From Senimuribacter intestinalis (lineage in GTDB: Bacteria > Bacillota > Clostridia > Peptostreptococcales > Anaerovoracaceae): a DNA stretch of 64,000 nucleotides. Under the pieces are notes generated by a model that did not search any database, was not told the origin of the DNA, and saw nothing but the letters and a program-made list of their open reading frames with translations. Within the stretch, counting starts at the first letter, position 1; each line of letters opens with the position of its first letter. The translations under genes were made by a program, and so were the position numbers. The stretch is taken from assembly GCA_943192975.1 (NCBI GenBank), contig CALPCJ010000010.1, forward strand, positions 56,223 through 120,222, in the 5' to 3' direction. Shown here piece after piece: positions 51,988 through 61,186 of the stretch.

Positions 51988-53451
51988 ATGACATATTTTA
52001 TCAGTTTGTTTACAGACAGCAACTGGAGTGCTTTTATTTACAGTATCAACTTGATTATTGCGCTTACCATTATTTTTTTGGAGCGAAAAAATCCGGCGGC
52101 GTCACTGGCGTGGATTTTAGTCCTGTTCGTTCTGCCGATTTTCGGGATATTTCTTTATATGATGCTGTCGCAGAATATTTCCAGACACAAGATTTCCAGA
52201 CTGTCTGAGCGAGAAATGCTGACGATGGGCGAGGAGATGCAAGGTCAGATTGCCGATATGGACAGCGGCGATTTTGTTTTTTCAAAGGAAGAAGCGGCAA
52301 GATGGAAGCATATGATAAAACTGAATCAGGTTTACGGCAACGCTTTTCTGACCCAAAACAATCAGGTGGAGCTTTTGGTAGACGGCAAGGAGATGTTCGA
52401 GAACCTGCTTCACGATATCAACTGCGCAACCAAAACGATCAACGTCATGTATTACATCATCAAGGATGATAAGGTAGGAAAGCGATTATTGGAAGCGCTG
52501 ACAAAGAAAGCAAAAGAAGGGGTAGAGGTCAGGCTTCTGATGGATGCATTGGGAAGCCGATTTATCAACGACTGGAGGCTTTCAGAATTTCTGGAGGCTG
52601 GTGGGAAGACTGCCTATTTCTTCAAACCGAAGTTGAAATATCTTTATTTTGAGATGAATTACCGCAATCACCGAAAAATTGTTGTCATCGACAGTGAAAT
52701 CGGTTATACCGGCGGCTTTAATATTGCAAAAGAGTATCTGGGGCAGAAGCGAAAGTTCGGCTACTGGAGAGATACGCACATCAGGCTGCAGGGCGGCGCT
52801 GTGCAGGATCTCAACGCTCGCTTTATCATGGACTGGCGTTTTGCGTCCAAAGAGCAGATGGAACTTGACGAAGCCTATCTGGGTGCGCCAAAGGATGCGG
52901 GGACAAGCCCTGTACAGATTGTTTCCAGCGGACCGGACTCTGTCAGAGAAGAAATTAAGCGTTCTATGATGAAGATGATTACCTACGCACAGAAGTCAGT
53001 TTATCTGCAAACGCCGTACTTTATTCCGGATCCCAGCATGCTGGAATCCCTCAAAATGGCGGCGCAGTCCGGCGTAGACGTACGAATTATGATACCGTGT
53101 ATGCCTGACCATATGTTTGTCTACTGGGCGACTTACGCTTACTGCGGCGAACTTCTTCGCTCCGGGGCCAGGGTGTTTATTTATGATAACGGCTTTCTTC
53201 ATGCTAAGACTCTGGTAGTGGATGGAGAGATTTCAACGGTTGGCTCTGCTAACTTCGACAGGCGAAGCTTTCGGCTTAACTTTGAATCCAACGCCTTTGT
53301 TTATGATAAAACATTTGGCGAAAAGATGGACAGGCAGTTTATGATTGATATGGAACATGGTCATGAATTGACACGAAAGGATTATAACAACAGAAAGACA
53401 GCAGTGAAATTCAAAGAAGCTATTTCCAGATTGCTGTCAGATATATTATGA
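51988..53451 (+). CDS. cls: Cardiolipin synthase
   Basis: 487 residues. Two N-terminal membrane helices (SAFIYSINLIIALTIIFLE and SLAWILVLFVLPIFGIFLY) precede two phospholipase-D domains with HKD motifs NHRKIVVIDSEIGYTGGFN and HAKTLVVDGEISTVGSANFD. The enzyme makes cardiolipin from phosphatidylglycerol. ATG at 51988 has AGGGGATTTAGAG upstream. MurT-like gene follows after 13 bases. Confidence 0.93.
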   Translation: MTYFISLFTDSNWSAFIYSINLIIALTIIFLERKNPAASLAWILVLFVLPIFGIFLYMMLSQNISRHKISRLSEREMLTMGEEMQGQIADMDSGDFVFSKEEAARWKHMIKLNQVYGNAFLTQNNQVELLVDGKEMFENLLHDINCATKTINVMYYIIKDDKVGKRLLEALTKKAKEGVEVRLLMDALGSRFINDWRLSEFLEAGGKTAYFFKPKLKYLYFEMNYRNHRKIVVIDSEIGYTGGFNIAKEYLGQKRKFGYWRDTHIRLQGGAVQDLNARFIMDWRFASKEQMELDEAYLGAPKDAGTSPVQIVSSGPDSVREEIKRSMMKMITYAQKSVYLQTPYFIPDPSMLESLKMAAQSGVDVRIMIPCMPDHMFVYWATYAYCGELLRSGARVFIYDNGFLHAKTLVVDGEISTVGSANFDRRSFRLNFESNAFVYDKTFGEKMDRQFMIDMEHGHELTRKDYNNRKTAVKFKEAISRLLSDIL

Positions 53452-53464
53452 CGGGAGGATACCA

Positions 53465-54817
53465 ATGAAATTTTATCTTGCGCTTTGGTTTGCAAAGCTC
53501 ATTAACATCATCATCAACATTGTGGACAAGAGCCGCGGCTCCAACTTCTCCGGTGAAAAAGCCATGAAGATTGATCCTAAGATGGTGGCTCACTTTAAAG
53601 GAATTGATTATTCCAAGGTTCTGTTTATCACCGGTACCAACGGCAAATCGACGACCAACAATCTGATTACTCATATTTTCCGCTCAAACGGAAAGAAAGT
53701 GGTTGCTAATCTGGAGGGTGCAAACCTGATTTACGGTGTTGCGACTGCGCTTTCTAAGGCATCCAGCTTGACTGGCCGTATTAAGGCGGACTATATCATC
53801 TTTGAGACTGACGAGCGTTATCTGCCGCTGATTCATAAGCAGCTTCCGGCACAGAATATTATGATTACCAATCTGCAGAAGGATCAGGTGCAGAGAAACG
53901 GTGATCCGGACTTTATCTACCGAAAAATTTTTGACGGGCTGCCTGACGGCATTCGCTTCTTTTTAAATAACGAGGAGCCGAGAACCCGCTCTTTTGGAGA
54001 CAAATCTAAAAACATCGTAACTTACGGTGTTGATCGTCATAACGAGTCTTTCACCAAGGATGAGAGCTTTCCGACTATGGCTTGTCCTCGTTGCAGGCAC
54101 AAAATCATCTTCGATTATTATAACAACGATGGCGTTGGCAAATTCCACTGCAGCCACTGCGGTCTATCTTCAGACGAAAGAGCAGACTACACCATTTCCG
54201 ATGTGGATTTTGCGGCGAGAAAGTTTAAGCTTGGTGATGTAACCTTTGATATGCCATACGATACACCTTATATGTGCTACAATTATGCCGGTGCGCTTGC
54301 AGTAGCCAAGGAACTTGGCAGCATAGAACCTGCTGATGCGGCAAAAGCCTTTGGCTCCTTCAAAAATGTGGGCGGTCGCTTTGAGATTTTGAAATATAAA
54401 GATAAAACCATTAAATACATGCGGATTAAGCAGGAAAATCCGGAAACTTTGCAGACCTGTATCAACGTCATGGCTGCAGACAAGGAAACGAAGATGGTGT
54501 GCCTTGGGTTGTGTCCTCTTATTGACCTGATTCCACACTATACCAACTCTTTCTACGCCTTTGACTGTGATTTGTCAGGTCTGGTAAAATCTGACGTTGA
54601 GAAATACTTCTGCTTTTCCGAAGCGGTTTGCTTTGATACTGCCAACAGATTGATTTACGAGGGAGTAGATCGGTCAAAGATTTCTATTGCAGAAACTGAA
54701 GCGGTAGAGACCATCTTTAAGGAAATTGAGGAGACAGAAACGAAGAATATTTACCTGATTACGTGGCTGCATACTTTTGAACACATGAAGAAGTACATCG
54801 ATAAGGAGGGAAATTAA
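53465..54817 (+). CDS. MurT-like Mur-ligase-family protein, divergent
   Basis: 450 residues. P-loop FITGTNGKSTTNNLI, zinc ribbon CPRCRHKI with CSHCG, and the DUF1727-type C-terminal domain. In standard MurT the C-terminal domain has KNPAGxNQ and LNDNxADGxDVSW. Here the same places read KQENPETLQT and LCPLIDLIPHYTNS; the following Asp-x-Asp (AFDCDL) is kept. Standard MurT/GatD amidates the D-Glu of lipid II. The next gene is the GatD-like partner, one base away. Confidence 0.8.
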   Translation: MKFYLALWFAKLINIIINIVDKSRGSNFSGEKAMKIDPKMVAHFKGIDYSKVLFITGTNGKSTTNNLITHIFRSNGKKVVANLEGANLIYGVATALSKASSLTGRIKADYIIFETDERYLPLIHKQLPAQNIMITNLQKDQVQRNGDPDFIYRKIFDGLPDGIRFFLNNEEPRTRSFGDKSKNIVTYGVDRHNESFTKDESFPTMACPRCRHKIIFDYYNNDGVGKFHCSHCGLSSDERADYTISDVDFAARKFKLGDVTFDMPYDTPYMCYNYAGALAVAKELGSIEPADAAKAFGSFKNVGGRFEILKYKDKTIKYMRIKQENPETLQTCINVMAADKETKMVCLGLCPLIDLIPHYTNSFYAFDCDLSGLVKSDVEKYFCFSEAVCFDTANRLIYEGVDRSKISIAETEAVETIFKEIEETETKNIYLITWLHTFEHMKKYIDKEGN

Positions 54818-55576
54818 ATGAAAGACTTAAAAATTGCGTGGCTTTTCCCGGATACGTTGTATCTTCACGGAGAGAGGGGAAATATTCTGGCGCTGCAGCA
54901 GATTGCAAAGCTGAAAGGTCTGGAAACTTCGATAGATCGTATTGATTTTGATACCGAGAATTTTAATCCGATGGATTATGATATCATCTTTTGCCCGCCG
55001 GGAGAAATCGTGTCTTTTCCAGTAGTACTGGAATATCTGAGGCCGCAGGCTGACGCTTTTAAGGCTTATATCGAAAGCGGCAAGGTGCTTTTGGCAACCG
55101 GAACGTCTATGGCGCTGTGGTGCAAAGAAGTGCAGAGAGCCGACGGCAGCAGTTTTGAGGGACTGGGGATTCTGGATGCAGTTGCGAAGGAAAATGATGC
55201 GGTATATGGTGACGATGTGTACTTTAGCTGTAAATATGGAAGCAAGGAAGTGGAAGTGCTGGGAAACCAGATTCAGATGGCGGATTTTATCTGCGATGTG
55301 CAGCCTGCCTTCGGTCAGCTGATTTATGGCTATGGAAACACTGGAAAGGATAGACAGGAAGGTTTTCTGACAGAAAATGCAATTTTCACCAACACCCTGG
55401 GACCTATGCTTGTAACCAATCCATGGCTTACAGAGGAAATTATTACTGTGGCAGCCGAAAAAGCAGGGCTTGCGTTAAACGACGAGGAACTGGATGTATC
55501 TTTGGAGCAGGAATCCTTTGCTGCAAAGAAGAGATATATTGAAGGAAAAGAAAGCAGATTAACAAACTGCAGATAG
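54818..55576 (+). CDS. GatD-like protein lacking the amidotransferase catalytic residues
   Basis: 252 residues. The fold is recognisable: IAWLFPDTLYLHGERGNILA, DYDIIFCPPGEI, SSFEGLGILD, IYGYGNTGKD and TLGPMLVTNPWLTEEII. In GatD the elbow AICGGYQ carries the nucleophile Cys and TYLHGPLLPKNP the His. Here the elbow reads ATGTSMALW and the second motif TNTLGPMLVTNP, so both residues are absent. It cannot work as an ordinary glutaminase. A pseudo-subunit or a changed function is inferred. Confidence 0.78.
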   Translation: MKDLKIAWLFPDTLYLHGERGNILALQQIAKLKGLETSIDRIDFDTENFNPMDYDIIFCPPGEIVSFPVVLEYLRPQADAFKAYIESGKVLLATGTSMALWCKEVQRADGSSFEGLGILDAVAKENDAVYGDDVYFSCKYGSKEVEVLGNQIQMADFICDVQPAFGQLIYGYGNTGKDRQEGFLTENAIFTNTLGPMLVTNPWLTEEIITVAAEKAGLALNDEELDVSLEQESFAAKKRYIEGKESRLTNCR

Positions 55577-55592
55577 TGAAAGGAGAATCGAT

Positions 55593-55856
55593 ATGGCTTT
55601 TTTAGATAAGCTGACCGATGCCGCTGCTGCTATCGGTGATAAGGCAAACGATGCAATTGAAGTAACGAAGATTAAAACAAAGATTAATGGAGAAAAGAAA
55701 GAACTAGAAGTGGATTTTGCACAGCTGGGCAGAATTTATTATGACCTAATTAAAGCAGGGGCTGGCGCAGAGCAGGCTGCACTAGATCTCACTGCGGCGA
55801 TTGATGCGAGACAAGAAGTGCTGATAGAACTGGAAGAAGAACTAAAAAAACTTTAA
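55593..55856 (+). CDS. Small helical hypothetical protein (87 aa)
   Basis: AAAGGAGAATCG precedes the ATG. The product (AFLDKLTDAAAAIGDKANDA, then TKIKTKINGEKKELEVDF) is a long amphipathic helix with an alanine-rich middle, like small conserved Firmicutes proteins sometimes paired with zinc-ribbon proteins. Function unknown. It sits 16 bases after the GatD-like gene. Confidence 0.7.
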   Translation: MAFLDKLTDAAAAIGDKANDAIEVTKIKTKINGEKKELEVDFAQLGRIYYDLIKAGAGAEQAALDLTAAIDARQEVLIELEEELKKL

Positions 55857-55884
55857 TTTTATTTGCAAAAAAAGTGTGAAACGA

Positions 55885-55930
55885 AAAAACGCTTTGGCAG
55901 GTGCCCAAGATGGCTTGCCGAAGCGTTTTT
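55885..55930. terminator. Bidirectional terminator
   Basis: AAACGCTT-type sequence at 55887-55895 pairs with AAGCGTTTTT at 55921-55930 around a GC-rich middle; T-tracts on both strands. It separates the helical gene from the convergent small membrane gene. Confidence 0.75.
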
Positions 55931-55940
55931 GATTTGTCGA

Positions 55941-56153
55941 TTATCTGGTGCTGGTATTGTCACAGCCGTTGCCGGTGTTATGGCAGCCGTTGTGAGAGCC
56001 GATAGAGATTTCGATGTTAATGCCGCCGCTTGCGGAAAAGAGAATGATGCCTGCAGCAGCGCCAATCAGCGCAGCAGCAGAAACCAGCATAGCTTTCTCG
56101 GCAGGGGTATGTTCTTTCTGTAAAAACCTTTTCAGTCTGCATGTGCCTTCCAT
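55941..56153 (-). CDS. Small membrane protein (70 aa)
   Basis: GGGAGGATACAATT precedes the ATG. A basic N-terminus is followed by one hydrophobic helix (AMLVSAAALIGAAAGIILFS) and a polar Gly/Asn/Cys-rich tail. No known family. Good ribosome site, convergent terminator and hydrophobic profile support a real gene. Confidence 0.6.
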   Translation of the reverse strand: MEGTCRLKRFLQKEHTPAEKAMLVSAAALIGAAAGIILFSASGGINIEISIGSHNGCHNTGNGCDNTSTR

Positions 56154-56270
56154 AATTGTATCCTCCCAGTTTGTTAGCTGATTTTATTCTACCATGAATG
56201 AGAAGAAAAGGCAACGTGCGCAACGCATACTTCTCTGCGAACTATATTTGTTGGGCGCAGTGTGGCCAGT

Positions 56271-56307
56271 GTGCATATATTTGAAAAAAAATATCGATTT
56301 TATGCAC
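56271..56307. repeat. Solitary copy of the TGCATAT-armed inverted repeat
   Basis: 37 bp beginning GTGCATATATTTGAAAAA and ending TTTTATGCAC, the same design as the four units at 13.8 kb (RTGCATAT arm, A-run, complementary arm). It lies in the gap between the small membrane gene and the LysM gene. Confidence 0.7.
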
Positions 56308-56358
56308 GTTAACAAGGCATTAATGCAACAGAGGCGTACTACTTCTACAGTGAAAGAT

Positions 56359-56718
56359 TTACGGCAGAGGAACGCAAAGCTCGGTTCCAATCATCAGATT
56401 GTATGGGTCGATGGATGGATTGGCTTGCATAATATCATCCAGCTTTGCGCCATGCATTTTTGCAATTAAGTACAGAGTGTCTCCAGCTTCTACCACGTGG
56501 GTAATCACTTTTGGCTTTGACGGTTCTTCCGGCTTTGGAAGTTGGGAAGGATCTCCCGGAATACAGAGTCTGGTTCCGATTTGCAGATTGTATGGATTGG
56601 TAATGTGATTAACCTTCATCAAAAGACTGACTGGCAGATCATATTTCTCTGCAATTGTGTACAGGGTATCACCTGCTGAGACAGTATAGACATCGATACA
56701 TACAAGTGTATTACTCAT
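56359..56718 (-). CDS. Protein of two LysM domains
   Basis: 119 residues made of two LysM units: YTVSAGDTLYTIAEKYDLPV to IGTRLCIPG, and VVEAGDTLYLIAKMHGAKLD to IGTELCVPLP, joined by a proline-rich linker. LysM binds N-acetylglucosamine polymers. No signal peptide, so a spore-coat or mother-cell role is possible. AAAGGTGG precedes the ATG. Confidence 0.85.
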   Translation of the reverse strand: MSNTLVCIDVYTVSAGDTLYTIAEKYDLPVSLLMKVNHITNPYNLQIGTRLCIPGDPSQLPKPEEPSKPKVITHVVEAGDTLYLIAKMHGAKLDDIMQANPSIDPYNLMIGTELCVPLP

Positions 56719-56819
56719 AAAAAACCACCTTTCTTTTTTGACCGTTTATATTATAGTATTTTCAATTGCCCATAAATGTGATAAAATATTTAAAAATATA
56801 TTGGGAAAGGAAAAAAGAT

Positions 56820-57536
56820 TTGAAACGATTTTTACGCTCACCGGCGCTGGTGCTGCTCTTTGCACTGATTGTACTTAGAATTATTTCTAATCCATACGTA
56901 GATGCCGGAGAATGGATTATGGATAAACTTTTGATTTTGCCTGGCATTATTATAGGTTTATCTTTTCACGAATTTGCACACGGGATTGTATCTTATAAGC
57001 TAGGGGATCCAACTCCGAAGCTGCAGGGAAGATTAACCATAAACCCCGCGGCACATATTGATCCTTTTGGTTTTTTTGCGCTGCTAATCGCGGGATTTGG
57101 ATGGGGTGTTCCTGTAGAAATTGATCCGCGCTATTATAAACACAGAAGGCGGGACGAAATGTTGGTGTCCTTTGCGGGAGTCGTGATGAATCTCTTCATT
57201 GCTATCGTCTTTTCGTTTGTACTGAAAGGCTTATTTATCATGAATCCACCTTGGCTCATGGGCACTTTCGGAGATGTTCTTTTAGACGTTTTGTTTTACA
57301 TCATATCGGTCAATGTGGTGCTGATGGTATTTAATCTGCTGCCGGTGCCGCCGCTGGATGGGTTCGGCATTTTGACCGAGATTTTCGACCTGCGGAAATA
57401 CAACTGGTATTATCAGGTTTACGACAAAGGATTTCTTATTCTGCTGGCGCTGATTATCTTTAACGTAACTGATGTTGTGCTGGTGCCTTGCGTCAACTTT
57501 GTATATCAGCTTCTGATGGATTTGATTATTTTTTAA
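56820..57536 (+). CDS. Site-2 protease-family membrane metalloprotease (M50)
   Basis: About 238 residues with five to six helices. HEFAHG in the second hydrophobic segment is the zinc motif; PPLDGFGIL gives the third ligand region. The short single-domain form without PDZ matches YwhC-type S2P homologues. TTG at 56820 with AAAGGA 8 bases before is chosen because the open frame to 56766 covers a likely promoter. Confidence 0.85.
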   Translation: MKRFLRSPALVLLFALIVLRIISNPYVDAGEWIMDKLLILPGIIIGLSFHEFAHGIVSYKLGDPTPKLQGRLTINPAAHIDPFGFFALLIAGFGWGVPVEIDPRYYKHRRRDEMLVSFAGVVMNLFIAIVFSFVLKGLFIMNPPWLMGTFGDVLLDVLFYIISVNVVLMVFNLLPVPPLDGFGILTEIFDLRKYNWYYQVYDKGFLILLALIIFNVTDVVLVPCVNFVYQLLMDLIIF

Positions 57537-57557
57537 AGATTTTGCGAAGTTATGAGC

Positions 57558-57594
57558 TGCCCGTGTATGCCAGATGGCTATGCGGGCATTCTTT
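57558..57594 (+). terminator. Terminator after the M50 gene
   Basis: TGCCCG (57558-57563) pairs with CGGGCA (57583-57588), with further pairing inside, followed by TTCTTT. Confidence 0.65.
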
Positions 57595-57607
57595 GGTTTG
57601 AAGATTA

Positions 57608-57634
57608 TTAGCACTCGTTGATGATGAGTGCTAA
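57608..57634 (+). promoter_or_regulatory. CIRCE operator (HrcA-binding) before clpB
   Basis: TTAGCACTC, nine bases, GAGTGCTAA: a perfect match to the CIRCE element. It lies 95 bases before the clpB start. HrcA would repress clpB outside heat stress. TATAAAAT near 57663 could be the -10. Confidence 0.95.
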
Positions 57635-57728
57635 AAAGTTCTTTACTTTTTGAAAAAGTGGGTATAAAATAGAGACAGAGATTAAAAATAGTACAAATAT
57701 AGTGATGTTTGAAGCGGGGGTGAAGCAT

Positions 57729-60320
57729 ATGAACATCGAAAAATTTACACAGAATGCACAGTCCGCCATTATGGACTGCCAGAATATTGCAATTTCAGAG
57801 GGCCATCAGGTACTGGAGGGCGAGCATTTGCATTTAGCGCTGCTAATGCAGAAGGACGGTCTGATTCCGAAGCTTTTGCAGTACATGGAGGTCAATCCTT
57901 CCTATATGATTGCTGAGCTTCAGGAAGCCATCGAGAAACTGCCGAAAGTTTCCGGAAATGCGGACAATATCTACGCTTCTAGAAGGCTGAATCAGATTCT
58001 GCTTTCTGCAGAGAAGGAAGCAGAGCAGTTTAAAGATGAATATGTCAGTGTTGAGCACTTGTACCTGGCGCTCCTTGCTGAGCGAGGCACACCATCTGCT
58101 AAGCTGTTTTCTAGGTATCAGATTACCAAGGAGAAATTTTTGGAGGCTCTTTCTAAAGTGAGAGGAAACCAGCGTATTACCAGCCAGAATCCTGAAGATA
58201 ACTATGACGTGTTGAATAAGTATGGTCGTGATCTCGTGGAGATGGCAAGAGAGGGAAAACTGGACCCGGTTATTGGGCGTGACAGCGAAATCAGACACGC
58301 AATTCAGATCCTTTCCAGAAGAACTAAAAATAATCCGGTCTTGATTGGTGAGCCGGGGGTAGGCAAGACTGCCGTAGTAGAAGGGCTGGCACAGAGAATT
58401 TTAAACGGCGATGTGCCGGAGGGACTGAAAGACAAGACGATTTTTGCGCTTGATATGGGAGCCCTCATTGCCGGCGCCAAATTCAGAGGAGAGTTTGAGG
58501 AACGTCTGAAAGCCGTTCTCAACGAAATCGAAAAGTCCGATGGTAGAATTATTCTGTTCATTGATGAGATTCACAATATTGTAGGTGCAGGAAGAACAGA
58601 GGGCTCCATGGATGCAGGAAACCTGCTGAAACCAAAGCTTGCCAGAGGAGAACTTCACTGCATTGGCGCTACGACTCTTGATGAATATCGCAAGTATATC
58701 GAAAAGGACGCAGCACTTGAGCGACGTTTTCAGAAGGTTCTTGTGGATCAGCCGACAGTGGAGGATACCATTTCCATTCTCCGTGGTCTTAAGGAGCGTT
58801 TTGAAATTCATCACGGCGTGCGCATTACAGACAGCGCTCTCATTGCCTGCGCAACTCTTTCTGACCGGTATATTTCCGATCGTTTTCTTCCAGATAAAGC
58901 CATTGACTTGATGGATGAGGCAGCTTCCAAAATCAGAACGGAAATCGACAGCTTGCCAACGGAACTTGATGAGATTTCCAGAAAAATCATGCAGCTGGAA
59001 ATCGAAAAGCAAGCTCTTTCCAAGGAGACAGACCGCGGATCGGTGGCAAGGCTTTCCGCACTTGAAAAAGAGCTTTCCCAGCTTCGCGAGGAAAATGCCA
59101 CGATGCGTGCCCAGTGGGAAAATGAGAAAAAAGCGATTACCCAGGTGAAGAGTACCAAGGAGCAGATAGAAGAAGTAAAGCACCAGATGGAAGAGGCGGA
59201 AAGAAACTACGACCTTGAAAAACTAGCGCAGCTGAAATACGGTACGCTGCCGGAGCTTTTGAAAAAGCTTGAAACTGATAAGCAGACTGCTGAAACGGCT
59301 GAGGAAAATCGCCTGCTGAAAGAAGAGGTCGGCGAGGAAGAAATTGCAGAAGTAGTTTCTGCATGGACTGGCATTCCTGTCGCCAAGCTGGTAGAGTCGG
59401 AGAAGGAAAAGCTGCTCAAATTGCCGGAAATTTTGCACCGCAGAGTCATCGGTCAGGAAGAAGGCGTTGTTTCTGTATCAGAATCCATTCTTCGCGCACG
59501 GGCAGGCTTAAAGGACGAAAACAGACCAATCGGATCCTTTATTTTCCTTGGACCTACTGGTGTTGGTAAAACTGAGCTTGCCAAGGCTTTGTCAGAGTCT
59601 CTCTTTGATTCGGAGAAGAATATGATTCGTATCGACATGTCCGAGTACATGGAAAAGCACGCAGTGTCCAGACTGGTCGGTGCGCCTCCGGGATATGTGG
59701 GCTACGATGAAGGCGGTCAGCTGACTGAAGCTGTTCGCCGCAAGCCGTACAGCGTGGTTCTCTTCGATGAAATTGAAAAAGCGCACCCGGATGTATTCAA
59801 CATTCTGCTGCAGCTTCTGGATGATGGAAGACTGACCGATAATCAGGGAAGAACAGTAGATTTCAAAAATACCATTATCATCATGACCTCCAACATCGGC
59901 AGCAGTCAGCTGATTGAAAACATCCAGCCTGACGGCTCGATTGATGAGAAAACCAAGGAAGATGTAGAAAACCAGCTGAAGAATTACTTCCGTCCGGAAT
60001 TCCTCAACAGAATCGACGATATCGTGGTCTTCAGTCCGCTGACAGAAGACCAGATTGTAAGTATTATCGAGCTTTCCTTAAAGGGACTTGAGAGACGCCT
60101 TTCTGAGCGTGAAATTATTCTTTCCCTGACGGAAGAGGGTAAGAGGTTCATTGCAAAAAATTCCTACGATCCGGCCTATGGTGCAAGACCTGTAAAAAGA
60201 TATCTGCAGAAAAATATCGAAACAGCCCTTGCTTCCAAGCTGATTCAGGGTGAAATTACAGACGGGGATACAGTGGTCATCAATTCTGACGGAGAACAAC
60301 TGATTTTTGAGGTAAAATAA
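57729..60320 (+). CDS. clpB: ATP-dependent chaperone ClpB
   Basis: 863-residue disaggregase that works with DnaK. The N domain is followed by AAA-1 (IGEPGVGKTAVVEGLAQRI; ILFIDEIHNIVGAG), a long coiled-coil middle domain of about 110 residues from LPTELDEISRKIMQLEIEKQ on, and AAA-2 (LGPTGVGKTELAKALSESLF; VVLFDEIEKAHPDVFN). The middle domain separates it from ClpC. ATG at 57729 has GGGGGTGAAGC upstream. Confidence 0.96.
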   Translation: MNIEKFTQNAQSAIMDCQNIAISEGHQVLEGEHLHLALLMQKDGLIPKLLQYMEVNPSYMIAELQEAIEKLPKVSGNADNIYASRRLNQILLSAEKEAEQFKDEYVSVEHLYLALLAERGTPSAKLFSRYQITKEKFLEALSKVRGNQRITSQNPEDNYDVLNKYGRDLVEMAREGKLDPVIGRDSEIRHAIQILSRRTKNNPVLIGEPGVGKTAVVEGLAQRILNGDVPEGLKDKTIFALDMGALIAGAKFRGEFEERLKAVLNEIEKSDGRIILFIDEIHNIVGAGRTEGSMDAGNLLKPKLARGELHCIGATTLDEYRKYIEKDAALERRFQKVLVDQPTVEDTISILRGLKERFEIHHGVRITDSALIACATLSDRYISDRFLPDKAIDLMDEAASKIRTEIDSLPTELDEISRKIMQLEIEKQALSKETDRGSVARLSALEKELSQLREENATMRAQWENEKKAITQVKSTKEQIEEVKHQMEEAERNYDLEKLAQLKYGTLPELLKKLETDKQTAETAEENRLLKEEVGEEEIAEVVSAWTGIPVAKLVESEKEKLLKLPEILHRRVIGQEEGVVSVSESILRARAGLKDENRPIGSFIFLGPTGVGKTELAKALSESLFDSEKNMIRIDMSEYMEKHAVSRLVGAPPGYVGYDEGGQLTEAVRRKPYSVVLFDEIEKAHPDVFNILLQLLDDGRLTDNQGRTVDFKNTIIIMTSNIGSSQLIENIQPDGSIDEKTKEDVENQLKNYFRPEFLNRIDDIVVFSPLTEDQIVSIIELSLKGLERRLSEREIILSLTEEGKRFIAKNSYDPAYGARPVKRYLQKNIETALASKLIQGEITDGDTVVINSDGEQLIFEVK

Positions 60321-60336
60321 AATAGAGAATACAAGA

Positions 60337-60380
60337 ACAGCCTCCCGCAATAAGCTTTGCTGGAGGCTGTAATAGTTTTT
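60337..60380. terminator. Terminator between clpB and the GntR gene
   Basis: ACAGCCTCC (60337-60345) pairs with GGAGGCTGT (60362-60370), then a T-run. The genes converge here. Confidence 0.8.
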
Positions 60381-60386
60381 GATTAT

Positions 60387-61049
60387 TTATTTGAATTTTC
60401 GTTTTTTGCCATTTTCCATATGTTCTTTCATCGCCAGTGCGCCGCCTTCGATGTCGCCGGCTTTAAATGCTTCGAAGATAGTGCGGTGTTCCAAAAGGAC
60501 ATCGTTCAGGTAGGAAGGGGCGTAGTAGTTGGATGGGCTGCAGTGCTTCAAATAAGTCTGATAGGAAGACAGTATTTGCTTCAGCATTCTGTTATGCGTT
60601 GCCATGTAAATAATCTGATGGAATGCTGTATTGATATTAATCATTTTGTTAATATCGTTTTTCATGGTATAAAATTCCATGAATTCAAAGGTCTCCTCAA
60701 GTTCTTGCATTTCTTCTTCTGTAATGCGTTCAATAGCCCATCTCACAGCTTGAATTTCATAATCTTTGCGAAGGGTAAACATATCTTCTAAATCTTGTGT
60801 GGAAAGCCCAAGGACAAAGGCGCCTCTGTTGGGAATATTTTCAATGAGACCGTCCATTTCAAGCTGTCTCAATGCTTCTCTGACAGGTGTCCTGCTGACT
60901 TTATACTCATTGCAGATTTTCTGTTCTGTTAATTTTTCACCGGGCTTTAGTTTGCCAGTTAAAACGTCTTCCTGAAGCTCTGTGTAAAGATTGGTGGATA
61001 GGGGCTGATTGCCTGTTTTGCCGTCTTCTAAGTATTGAATAATAGACAT
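60387..61049 (-). CDS. GntR-family (FadR/FCD) transcriptional regulator
   Basis: 220 residues. Winged helix: LYTELQEDVLTGKLKPGEKL, TEQKICNEYKVSRTPVREAL and RQLEMDGLIENIPNRGAFV. FCD effector domain follows (DMFTLRKDYEIQAVRWAIE, FHQIIYMATHNRML). AGGAGGAAAG precedes the ATG at 61049. No metabolic genes adjoin, so the effector cannot be inferred. Confidence 0.9.
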   Translation of the reverse strand: MSIIQYLEDGKTGNQPLSTNLYTELQEDVLTGKLKPGEKLTEQKICNEYKVSRTPVREALRQLEMDGLIENIPNRGAFVLGLSTQDLEDMFTLRKDYEIQAVRWAIERITEEEMQELEETFEFMEFYTMKNDINKMININTAFHQIIYMATHNRMLKQILSSYQTYLKHCSPSNYYAPSYLNDVLLEHRTIFEAFKAGDIEGGALAMKEHMENGKKRKFK

Positions 61050-61150
61050 TTCTTTCCTCCTGGATTTTAACCGTATACAATTATATGAGGGGAATGGGCA
61101 TTTGTCAAGCAAAATAGATGCGTGGCTTGCGGTGGTCTGTCTGCTCGGAC

Positions 61151-61179
61151 TTGTCAAAGATTGTTTTTTCTTGTATAAT
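61151..61179 (+). promoter_or_regulatory. Promoter of nth, start codon at predicted +1
   Basis: TTGTCA (61151-61156) and TATAAT (61174-61179) with a 17-base spacer. Initiation 7-8 bases after the -10 falls on the ATG at 61187, implying a leaderless mRNA. Confidence 0.65.
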
Positions 61180-61186
61180 GCTAGGT

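Noticed and set aside
56194..56469. 91-codon plus-strand frame opposite the LysM gene
   Set aside because: Its second half is antisense to the LysM coding region and its first half contains the 37-bp repeat.
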